13,817 nucleotides of DNA, taken from NCBI GenBank assembly GCA_900321955.1, contig ONXX01000038.1, positions 1 to 13,817 on the forward strand, written 5' to 3'. Both the position numbers and the translations under genes were made by a program. This stretch comes from an uncultured Bacillota bacterium. Lineage in GTDB: Bacteria; Bacillota_I; Bacilli_A; Erysipelotrichales; Erysipelotrichaceae. A model generated the notes under the pieces. That model was not told the origin of the DNA. It searched no databases and saw only the letters and a list, made by a program, of their open reading frames with translations. Below, piece by piece: positions 1 through 5,584 of the stretch (position 1 is its first letter; every line of letters starts with the position of its first letter).

Positions 1-141
1 GAAAAGTCAAAGCGTGTTCAGGAGAAGTGCGGTTTTCATTATCATCATACGGCCTATAATGTGCCCTGTGCCATAGAGGGCGTTCTCCGAACGGAACACC
101 TAACATGCCTTTCCAAAGAGGAATGGCAGTCTGTCAGATAA
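1..141 (+). CDS. GNAT-family N-acetyltransferase, C-terminal fragment
   Basis: Frame 1 is open from the first base to the TAA at 139-141, giving 46 residues of a protein that starts outside the window. The fragment begins EKSKRVQEKCGFHYHH and continues with CAIEGVLRTEHLTCLSKEEW. The pattern S-x-RVxEKCGF is the acetyl-CoA-binding helix region of RimJ/RimL-type GNAT acetyltransferases, and the R-T-E-H ... L-S-x-E-E-W ending is typical of this branch. Family members transfer an acetyl group from acetyl-CoA to protein N-termini or small amines in the cytoplasm. The substrate cannot be told from this end. No U-tailed terminator directly follows the stop. The family call is fairly secure; the specific function is unknown. 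Confidence 0.75.
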   Translation, partial: EKSKRVQEKCGFHYHHTAYNVPCAIEGVLRTEHLTCLSKEEWQSVR

Positions 142-225
142 CTTCGGATTTGTAGGGATGATTGCTTATTGTTTGTAGCAACTTGTTTCAATTAGATTGG
201 GGTTCATTTAGGAAACTGATTATGA

Positions 226-366
226 GTAGATTTGGGTGATCATAAAATTTCGGCTGAATTTGCCGGAGGCATGTCTTGTTCTGCTGCCTTCAGGATAACA
301 AGAGAAAGCAGTCCAGGCGGTGGAGGAGATACACCATATATTCCACCTAAGACTGGTATCGAATAA
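226..366 (+). pseudogene. Short ORF, possible remnant of a surface-protein C-terminus (PPKTG)
   Basis: An open frame runs from just after a TGA (223-225) to a TAA (364-366). It could start at TTG 232 or ATG 271, but neither has a convincing ribosome binding site. The last residues are glycine-rich, followed by DTPYIPPKTGIE. PPKTG resembles the (S/P)PxTG sorting motif recognised by sortase B in Clostridioides difficile, and a Gly/Pro-rich stretch before it is usual in surface proteins. However, the hydrophobic segment and positive tail needed for sorting are absent, because the frame stops two residues after the motif. It may be a decayed fragment or chance coding. The rest of the 142-496 gap is AT-rich and shows no other gene. 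Confidence 0.2.
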
Positions 367-403
367 GATAAATCATTAAAAATACAATTATCAGATAAAG
401 AAT

Positions 404-455
404 ACAGTTTATATATATAAAGCTGTACTTTTTATATATGGTACATATATGTACC
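404..455. repeat. Two AT-rich palindromes
   Basis: Two inverted repeats lie close together in non-coding DNA. The first is a perfect 14-base palindrome, TTTATATATATAAA, at 408-421, with imperfect outer arms ACAG (404-407) and CTGT (423-426). The second is a perfect 16-base palindrome, GGTACATATATGTACC, at 440-455, followed by a T-rich run. They may form weak hairpins or bind a dimeric regulator. The nearest genes point away from or toward this spot, so no target gene is obvious. Confidence 0.4.
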
Positions 456-496
456 TTAAAAGGTTTTTATATTTACAGTAATATTAAAATGAACTA

Positions 497-522
497 ATAA
501 AAAACCTGTTATCTCTAACAGG
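497..522 (-). terminator. Intrinsic terminator of the tRNA-His gene
   Basis: Read on the minus strand, a stem CCTGTTA / TAACAGG (7 bp, loop GAGA; plus-strand arms 505-511 and 516-522) is followed by TTTTTTATT. It lies 13 bases beyond the encoded CCA of the tRNA, so it is the natural 3' end of that transcript. Confidence 0.85.
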
Positions 523-535
523 CTTTTAGTCTTAC

Positions 536-613
536 TGGGGCGAACGATGGGGCTCGAACCCACGAAATGCCAGAGCCACAATCTGGTGTGTTAACCAACT
601 TCACCACGTCCGC
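536..613 (-). tRNA. tRNA-His (anticodon GTG)
   Basis: The minus strand folds as a tRNA. The acceptor arms begin GCGGACG and end CGTTCGC. The anticodon stem-loop is CCAGA-TTGTGGC-TCTGG with anticodon GTG, and the T-arm contains GGGTTCGAGCCC. The 3' CCA is encoded (536-538). The base before position 1 is G (plus-strand C614), and the discriminator is C. This gives the extra G(-1):C73 pair that is the identity element of tRNA-His. The D-loop and variable region each look one base longer than in Bacillus subtilis tRNA-His. It stands alone, with its own promoter and terminator. Confidence 0.95.
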
Positions 614-626
614 CATGTGCCTATTC

Positions 627-656
627 ATTCTATCATAAGTATTATTTCTTTTTCAA
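627..656 (-). promoter_or_regulatory. Promoter of tRNA-His
   Basis: On the minus strand there is a -35 box TTGAAA (651-656), an 18-base spacer, and TAGAAT (627-632) preceded by TGA, which makes an extended -10. Transcription would start a few bases before the tRNA 5' end. Confidence 0.65.
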
Positions 657-665
657 TGATAGAAT
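627..665. repeat. 10-bp inverted repeat between divergent genes
   Basis: ATTCTATCAT (627-636) and ATGATAGAAT (656-665) are perfect reverse complements separated by 19 bases. Each arm carries TGATAGAAT, an extended -10, pointing outward: the left arm toward tRNA-His, the right arm toward the gene at 672. The repeat may therefore be a symmetric pair of divergent -10 elements or an operator. Confidence 0.6.
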
Positions 666-671
666 TAATTT

Positions 672-1346
672 ATGATTGAGATCAAAGGAATCCGGTTTGA
701 AGTCGAGATTACGCATAAGAGGATTAAGAATCTGTATCTTCGTCTGAAGGGAAACAGGATTATGGCCAGTGCACCCTTGCGGATGCCGGATTATGAAGTC
801 TATAGATTTATCGAGAGCAAAAGAGACTGGATTTTCCGGGCTTATGACCAGATGAAATATAAGGAAAGGATCTCCAACCTGTATCGCGGCGGAGAATATT
901 TCTATCTTTTTGATGAACCATATCGTCTCGTTCGGCAGATCGGACGAAGCAACGTTTCCATACAGGATAAGACGATTTTTTTGCGTTATAAAGATGACAG
1001 TGATGACGGAATCCATTATCTTTACAAAGTCCTTGATAAGAGACTTTTGATGGAGGCGGAAAGATATCTTCAGAAACATCTGGCTTTTTTACGGGATTAT
1101 GGATATATGCAGATCCCGGAACTGAAATGCCGGATCATGAAGTCCAAATGGGGCGTCTGCTATACAAAAAAGAATTCGATCACCATCTCTTCTTATCTGA
1201 TACACTATCCTTTATATTGCCTTGAATATATCATGGTCCATGAGATGACTCACTTCATTGTGCCCAATCATTCCAAGCGTTTTTATGAGGTCGTTGTGAA
1301 CAATATGCCGGATTATAAGAGGGCGGTAAAGAGGCTAAAACTATGA
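672..1346 (+). CDS. YgjP/DUF45-family zinc metallopeptidase-like protein
   Basis: This 224-residue protein has the signature of the YgjP-like family (PF01863, often annotated as M48-type metallopeptidase). H190-E191-M-T-H194 with H200 six residues on forms a HExxHx5H zinc site, and the preceding motif SKWGVCY (158-164) is also typical. The length matches the family. The biological substrate is not settled: E. coli YgjP has been linked to nucleotide hydrolysis as well as to proteolysis. No signal peptide or membrane segment is visible, so it is probably cytoplasmic. There is no Shine-Dalgarno sequence before ATG 672. An extended -10 (TGATAGAAT, 657-665) ends seven bases upstream, so the mRNA may begin at the start codon. 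It is followed by about 160 bp before the next hairpin and appears monocistronic. Confidence 0.85.
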   Translation: MIEIKGIRFEVEITHKRIKNLYLRLKGNRIMASAPLRMPDYEVYRFIESKRDWIFRAYDQMKYKERISNLYRGGEYFYLFDEPYRLVRQIGRSNVSIQDKTIFLRYKDDSDDGIHYLYKVLDKRLLMEAERYLQKHLAFLRDYGYMQIPELKCRIMKSKWGVCYTKKNSITISSYLIHYPLYCLEYIMVHEMTHFIVPNHSKRFYEVVVNNMPDYKRAVKRLKL

Positions 1347-1369
1347 AAATACTTTCATGGTTTTATGAC

Positions 1370-1398
1370 TTGAAAGAGATGTTGTTAGAAGGTAAAAT
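1370..1398 (+). promoter_or_regulatory. Promoter of the ankyrin/EF-G-like operon leader
   Basis: TTGAAA (1370-1375), a 17-base spacer and TAAAAT (1393-1398) form a good sigma-A-type promoter. The expected start is near 1405, giving a leader of roughly 155 nt before the ankyrin gene. That leader contains a short ORF and an intrinsic terminator. Confidence 0.6.
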
Positions 1399-1425
1399 GT
1401 AGTCATAAAGGAATTGTTTAATAAT

Positions 1426-1500
1426 ATGAGAACATCAGTTGCAAGGGAGAATACTATCTTAGGGGTTAATAGCTCTTTACTTGTGTTTTGCATAAATTAA
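1426..1500 (+). CDS. Candidate 24-residue leader peptide
   Basis: ATG 1426 opens a frame ending at TAA 1498-1500, encoding 24 residues that begin MRTSVARENT and end LLVFCIN. An AAAGGA element (1407-1412) lies 13 bases upstream, somewhat far for a ribosome binding site. The ORF lies inside the predicted leader, and its stop is six bases before the 5' arm of the terminator at 1507. A ribosome pausing on the last codons or the stop would cover that arm and could prevent terminator formation. This is the layout of ribosome-controlled attenuators upstream of many Firmicutes antibiotic-responsive genes. Within the ORF a weak stem can also form (CAAGGGAG 1442-1449 with CTCT 1473-1476 and CTTG 1480-1483). 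The role is inferred; the frame may be chance. Confidence 0.4.
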   Translation: MRTSVARENTILGVNSSLLVFCIN

Positions 1501-1506
1501 ACTTTT

Positions 1507-1538
1507 AAAGTGGACGTCATAGCGTTCACTTTTTATTT
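1507..1538 (+). terminator. Leader terminator (possible attenuator)
   Basis: AAAGTGGACG (1507-1516) pairs with CGTTCACTTT (1523-1532) around a 6-base loop, giving a 10-bp stem with one G-U pair, followed by a T-rich run TTATTTGTTT. It sits between a promoter at 1370-1398 and the AGGAGG ribosome binding site (1547-1552) of the ankyrin gene. The space left downstream is too short for another promoter. Transcripts of the operon must therefore read through it, suggesting conditional termination. It could alternatively be a simple terminator for the upstream peptidase gene. Confidence 0.7.
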
Positions 1539-1561
1539 GTTTGATAAGGAGGTTATTCAAA

Positions 1562-2233
1562 ATGGGTCAAGCAATAAATGATGCTTTACTGGAAGCCTGC
1601 AGTACCGGAAGACTTGATGACGTCAACAAGCTGATCGAACAGGGAGCTGATCCGAACTGCAAGAACGGTGACGGCAGAACGGCTCTGATGAGGGCATCAA
1701 AAAGAGGATATGACGAAATCGTAAAAAAACTATTGGAAAGCGGGGCTGACTGCAGAGCCAGAGACAAGAATAATGATACGGCTCTGATGGGTGCTGCCAA
1801 ACATGGGCACAGATATATTTGTGAGATGCTGCTGAATGCCGGAAGCGATGTCAATTCACACGACAACAACGGAAGAACGGCTCTGATGAGAGCTGCTTTC
1901 CAGGGCGAATCAGCAGTCGTTGAGACTCTGGTTGAAGCCGGCGCTGAACTGGATGCCATCGACAGCAAGGGACGTACTGCTCTGATGGAATCTGTTACAG
2001 GCTTCAAGGTAGATGTCATTCACTACCTGCTGGCAAAGGGTGCCGATGTCAATAAGAGAGACAACGAAGGCTGCACCTGCCTGATGCGTGCCAGCTATGG
2101 CGGCTACACGGATCTGGCAATTTATCTGCTCAACAGAGGAGCGGATAAGTCTGTAAAAGACAATGCCGGCAGAACTGCGTTACAATATGTTCGTGATAAA
2201 AATAATGAAGAGCTTATCAATTCATTAAAATAA
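1562..2233 (+). CDS. Ankyrin-repeat protein
   Basis: The protein has 223 residues and consists almost wholly of about seven ankyrin repeats of roughly 33 residues. The clearest units contain GRTALMRAS, TALMGAAKHG, GRTALMRAAF, GRTALMESV and CTCLMRASYGG, each followed by helices ending in LL-x-x-GADxN-type turns. The bacterial TALM variant replaces the more usual TPLH. There is no signal peptide or other domain, so it is probably a cytoplasmic protein-protein interaction scaffold. The start is ATG 1562, because AGGAGG lies at 1547-1552; a longer frame beginning at TTG 1541 would place this site inside the gene. Its stop is 20 bases before the EF-G-like gene, so the two are co-transcribed and the ankyrin protein may work with that GTPase. 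Its partner is unknown. Confidence 0.9.
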   Translation: MGQAINDALLEACSTGRLDDVNKLIEQGADPNCKNGDGRTALMRASKRGYDEIVKKLLESGADCRARDKNNDTALMGAAKHGHRYICEMLLNAGSDVNSHDNNGRTALMRAAFQGESAVVETLVEAGAELDAIDSKGRTALMESVTGFKVDVIHYLLAKGADVNKRDNEGCTCLMRASYGGYTDLAIYLLNRGADKSVKDNAGRTALQYVRDKNNEELINSLK

Positions 2234-2253
2234 GGGAAAAGGGGAATTAAACT

Positions 2254-4260
2254 ATGAAAGAATACTTGGCAAAAGACATTCGTAATGTCGTATTGCTCGG
2301 CCACTCCGGTGCCGGCAAAACCGCCTTGGTTGAATCTGCACTGTTCCAGACTAAGGCAATCGATCGTATGGGTAAGACGACCGATGGTACAGCAGCAATG
2401 GATTACGATCCGGAAGAAGCGAAAAGAGGCGTATCTATTTATACAGCCATCGCTCCGGTTGAATGGAAGAATGTAAAGATCAATTTCATCGATACTCCGG
2501 GTTACCTGGATTATGAAGGTGAAAAGGTCACCGGTGCTGCAGCAGCTGACTTGGCAGTCATCGTCGTTTCAGCTAAGGACGGTATCGAATCCGGTACGGA
2601 AAGTGCTGTCAAACTCTGCAAGAAAAACAGCATCCCGGTCGTTTTCTTCATCAACAAGATCGATGATGATAATGCGAATTTTGAGAAGACTGTTGATGAG
2701 TTAAGAGCGAAATTCGGTGATTCCGTTGTTCCGTTTGAAGTTCCTGTTATGGAAGGCAAGAAGATGACCGGTTCCAACAAGGTCCTTGATGATCCTTCCA
2801 ATCCGCATTTCGATCAGATTTCCGAAGCCATCGCTTCTGCAGATGACGAACTCATGGAAAAATTCTTCGAAGGCGAGCCGTTCACACCGGAAGAGACTGC
2901 AAAAGGTCTTAAGCTCGCTTTGAATTCGGGCGATGTCAAGCCGGTATTTGCCGGAACTGCTACCGGATGTGCAGGCGTTACTTCTCTGATGGACTTCATC
3001 AAGGAAAACTGCCCGGTCTACATCGATTACGGTACAGTTACCGATAAGAACGGCACTGTCCTCAAGACTGACGATTCCGAAGCATTTTCTGCACTGGTCT
3101 TCAAGACCGTCGTTGATGCGTTCGTCGGCAAGATCTCTTATGTCAAAGTGTTGTCCGGAACTCTGACGGCTACAACACCGTTATACAACTCCAAGAAGGA
3201 CCAGGCAGAAAAGGCCGGTGGTCTCTTCACTGTCTGCGGCAAACAGCAGAATCCGATCAACAAGCTTTCCTGCGGCGATATCGGTGCTTTGACCAAGTTG
3301 CTGGTCACAGAAACCAACGATACACTCTGTACAAAGGAAAAGAAAGTTGTCTACAGAGACATCGAATATCCGCGTCCGATGCTGGGTGTTGCCGTATCTC
3401 CTAAGACAAAAGATGACGAAGACAAGATGTCTGATGCCCTCAAGAAGGTCCTTATCGAAGATAAGTCCCTCAATTTCGTAAGAAATGCCGAGACCGGCGA
3501 ACAGGTCCTCTATGGTGTCGGTGATCAGCAGCTTGATGTTGTTGTCAACAAACTGAAGACCAGATATAAAGTTGAAATCGTTCTCAAGGAACCGAAGGTT
3601 CAGTATCGTGAGACGATCAGAGGCAAGTCTGAAGTTCAGGGTAAATACAAGAAGCAGAACGGCGGTGCCGGTCAGTATGGTGATGTCTGGGTAAGATTTG
3701 AACCGAACCCTGATTCAGAAGAAATGGTATTCGCAGAAGAAGTCTTCGGCGGTGCTGTACCAAAGAACTACTTCCCGTCTGTCGAAGCAGGCTTAAGAAG
3801 CTGTATGGCAAAAGGCCCTCTTGCCGGCTGCAAGGTCGTCAATGTCAAGGCTACACTGTATGATGGTTCTTACCATCCGGTTGATTCCAAGCCAAACTCC
3901 TTCGAAGCAGCTGCCAGACTGGCATTCAAGGCTGGTATTCCTAAGGCTAACCCGATCGAACCGATCGGCAAGGTCACAGTCATCTGTCCGGAAGAATACA
4001 CCGGTGATATCATCGGCGACTTCAACAAGAGACGTGGCATGATCTTGGATACCGGTTCAGCTGATTCCGGCGAAGCCAGAATCGAAGCAGAAGTACCGAT
4101 GGCTGAAATGCTGAAGTATGCAACGGAACTTCGTTCCATGACAAAGGGCAGAGGTACTTACGTTATCGACTTCGACCGTTACGAAGCAGCTCCGCAGAAC
4201 GTTACCGATAAGGTTGTTGCTGCTACAGCTGCCGAAAGAAAAGACGACGACGAAGACTAA
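2254..4260 (+). CDS. EF-G-like translational GTPase (EF-G2-type paralogue)
   Basis: This 668-residue protein has the five-domain architecture of elongation factor G but is shorter than the usual ~690. The GTP-binding elements are G1 GHSGAGKT (16-23), switch I RGVSI (58-62), G3 DTPGY (80-84) and G4 NKID (134-137). Domain IV shows GGAGQYG (470-476) and YDGSYHPVDS (536-545), and domain V shows EYTGDIIGDFNKRRG. The histidine that follows DTPG in canonical EF-G, which activates GTP hydrolysis, is Tyr84. This tyrosine also appears in the EF-G-like family typified by Thermus thermophilus EF-G-2, whose physiological role is unclear. It is therefore probably a ribosome-binding paralogue and not the housekeeping factor. 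A GGAAAAGGGG site (2235-2244) precedes the start. The C-terminus is acidic (DDDED). It is the second gene of an operon with the ankyrin protein. Confidence 0.9.
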   Translation: MKEYLAKDIRNVVLLGHSGAGKTALVESALFQTKAIDRMGKTTDGTAAMDYDPEEAKRGVSIYTAIAPVEWKNVKINFIDTPGYLDYEGEKVTGAAAADLAVIVVSAKDGIESGTESAVKLCKKNSIPVVFFINKIDDDNANFEKTVDELRAKFGDSVVPFEVPVMEGKKMTGSNKVLDDPSNPHFDQISEAIASADDELMEKFFEGEPFTPEETAKGLKLALNSGDVKPVFAGTATGCAGVTSLMDFIKENCPVYIDYGTVTDKNGTVLKTDDSEAFSALVFKTVVDAFVGKISYVKVLSGTLTATTPLYNSKKDQAEKAGGLFTVCGKQQNPINKLSCGDIGALTKLLVTETNDTLCTKEKKVVYRDIEYPRPMLGVAVSPKTKDDEDKMSDALKKVLIEDKSLNFVRNAETGEQVLYGVGDQQLDVVVNKLKTRYKVEIVLKEPKVQYRETIRGKSEVQGKYKKQNGGAGQYGDVWVRFEPNPDSEEMVFAEEVFGGAVPKNYFPSVEAGLRSCMAKGPLAGCKVVNVKATLYDGSYHPVDSKPNSFEAAARLAFKAGIPKANPIEPIGKVTVICPEEYTGDIIGDFNKRRGMILDTGSADSGEARIEAEVPMAEMLKYATELRSMTKGRGTYVIDFDRYEAAPQNVTDKVVAATAAERKDDDED

Positions 4261-4268
4261 AGGAAACG

Positions 4269-4301
4269 AAAAAAAGAAGATCGAATTGATCTTCTTTTTT
4301 T
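4269..4301. terminator. Bidirectional terminator between EF-G-like gene and htrA
   Basis: GAAGATC (4276-4282) pairs with GATCTTC (4288-4294) around GAATT. It is flanked by an A-run on the left and a run of seven T on the right, so the stem extends with A-T pairs and works on both strands. It ends the EF-G-like transcript and can also stop the convergent htrA transcript. Confidence 0.85.
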
Positions 4302-4319
4302 GTTGCTTTGTTTTTGATT

Positions 4320-4445
4320 TTGATCCTATTATCTGCTGGCGTCCTGCAATGTGATCTTGAAAGTCATGGCTTTTCCATCACGTTGATCCTATTATCTGCT
4401 GGCGTCCTGCAATGTGATCTTGAAAGTCATGGCTTTTCCATCACG
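4320..4445. repeat. Perfect 63-bp tandem duplication across the htrA stop codon
   Basis: Bases 4320-4382 and 4383-4445 are identical, head to tail, with no mismatch and no extension beyond 63 bp. The inner copy (4383-4445) carries the last codons of the htrA gene, its TAA stop and a following TAG. The outer copy (4320-4382) repeats the same codons and stops just beyond the gene. The unit is 21 codons, so frame is kept. The protein is not altered, because the first stop precedes the extra copy. Confidence 0.95.
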
Positions 4446-5492
4446 CAATATCGAAATATCGACAGTATCGCCAACCGTTTCGCTTTCCAATAATTTAACC
4501 AGATCAGCATAGGTCGATACAGGCTGGCCATCCAAAGCGGTAATGATATCGTTTGCCTGAATACCGGCTTTTTCAGCACTGCTGCCTTCGATCACTTCGG
4601 TAACCAGAACACCATCTCCGGTGTAATAGAATGAATTGGCTGCGGCCTTGACACCTAATGTTGCTCTGTCTTTGACATAGCCGTTATTCATCAGTTCTTC
4701 AATGATTCTGGTAACGGTATTTGCCGGGATGGCATAGCCCATGCCTTCGACTGAAGTATTGGAGTAGTTGGATGCTTTTTTAGCATTAACGATACCGATC
4801 AGGTTGCCGTTGATATCGAACAAGCCGCCGCCGGAGTTTCCGGCATTGACTGCCGCATTGGTCTGAATCACGGTCATATAGACGTTGTTGATGGCAATCT
4901 CTTTTTCCAGAGCGGAAATGATACCGTTGGAGCAGGAAATGCCAAGTCCTAATGGATTACCGATGGCGATGACATCCTGTCCGAGCATCAGCTGTCCGGA
5001 ATCGACGAAGGAAGCGTATGGAAGATCCTGACCGTCGATCTTCAACAATGCAAGATCGGTCTTGGCATCGTAACCGATGACTTTGGCCGAATAGGTCTGT
5101 CCGTTATAGGCTTTGACTTCCAGAGTGCTTTCATCCACCAGACCGTCGATGACGTGTTCGTTGGTGACGATATAGCCATCACTTGAAATGATGACACCGG
5201 AACCGCTCGATACGCTGGTCGTGCTTCCCTGTTCAAAGAAGAAGAAGCCGGAAGAAATGTTGGATTTGACGGTGCATTTGATCTCAACGACCGTATTGTA
5301 GGCTTTCTCGATTGCTTTGGTGTAATCGCTCTTTTCCAGATTGGTGTATTGTACTTCGTTAACTACGACACTGCTTCCTGTATTACCTTTATTGTCCCGA
5401 TTGTACATCGACATGACACCGAATGTTCCCAGACCGGAACCGAGCAAGGCGACCAGAAAGATGATAATGATACTCTTAATGTTTACTTTCAT
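4392..5492 (-). CDS. htrA: Membrane-anchored HtrA/DegP-family serine protease
   Basis: The protein has 366 residues. A single N-terminal membrane anchor (about 5-28, IIIIFLVALLGSGLG) places the rest outside the cell membrane. The trypsin-like domain has the catalytic triad His113 (in TNEHVI), Asp146 (TDLALL) and Ser220 (NAGNSGGGLF), and an oxyanion region IGNPLGLG. One PDZ domain follows (about 275-362, with GVLVTEV and AGIQANDIITALDG). This is the usual Gram-positive HtrA build, acting in surface protein quality control and stress. A GAGGTGAGG ribosome binding site lies just before the start. It is divergent from the CPBP protease gene at 5585 and converges on the EF-G-like gene. No clear promoter was identified. 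Its 3' end lies in a tandem duplication. Confidence 0.95.
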   Translation of the reverse strand: MKVNIKSIIIIFLVALLGSGLGTFGVMSMYNRDNKGNTGSSVVVNEVQYTNLEKSDYTKAIEKAYNTVVEIKCTVKSNISSGFFFFEQGSTTSVSSGSGVIISSDGYIVTNEHVIDGLVDESTLEVKAYNGQTYSAKVIGYDAKTDLALLKIDGQDLPYASFVDSGQLMLGQDVIAIGNPLGLGISCSNGIISALEKEIAINNVYMTVIQTNAAVNAGNSGGGLFDINGNLIGIVNAKKASNYSNTSVEGMGYAIPANTVTRIIEELMNNGYVKDRATLGVKAAANSFYYTGDGVLVTEVIEGSSAEKAGIQANDIITALDGQPVSTYADLVKLLESETVGDTVDISILRDGKAMTFKITLQDASR

Positions 5493-5546
5493 TTTTTCCT
5501 CACCTCAGTTACTACTATAGTCTTCGAATGTGAACTTAAACTGAAT

Positions 5547-5576
5547 TTTACTATTAGTTTGAAAAAAAGATATAAT
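5547..5576 (+). promoter_or_regulatory. Promoter of the first CPBP protease gene
   Basis: A consensus -10 TATAAT (5571-5576) has a -35-like TTTACT (5547-5552) 18 bases upstream. Transcription would begin at about 5583, one or two bases before ATG 5585, which has no Shine-Dalgarno sequence. This suggests a leaderless mRNA. Confidence 0.6.
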
Positions 5577-5584
5577 CAATGTGT

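Noticed and set aside
404..522. Possible CRISPR-like or repeat array from the clustered inverted repeats
   Set aside because: No repeated unit with regular spacers is present; the hairpins are unrelated, and the one at 505-522 is a tRNA terminator.
1541..1561. TTG start extending the ankyrin protein by 7 residues
   Set aside because: The extension would include the AGGAGG ribosome binding site (1547-1552); ATG 1562 fits it at normal spacing.
4308..4493. Plus-strand ORF with a duplicated 21-residue block
   Set aside because: It is the reverse reading of the htrA 3' end and its 63-bp duplication. No ribosome binding site or promoter, and htrA on the other strand is clearly the real gene.
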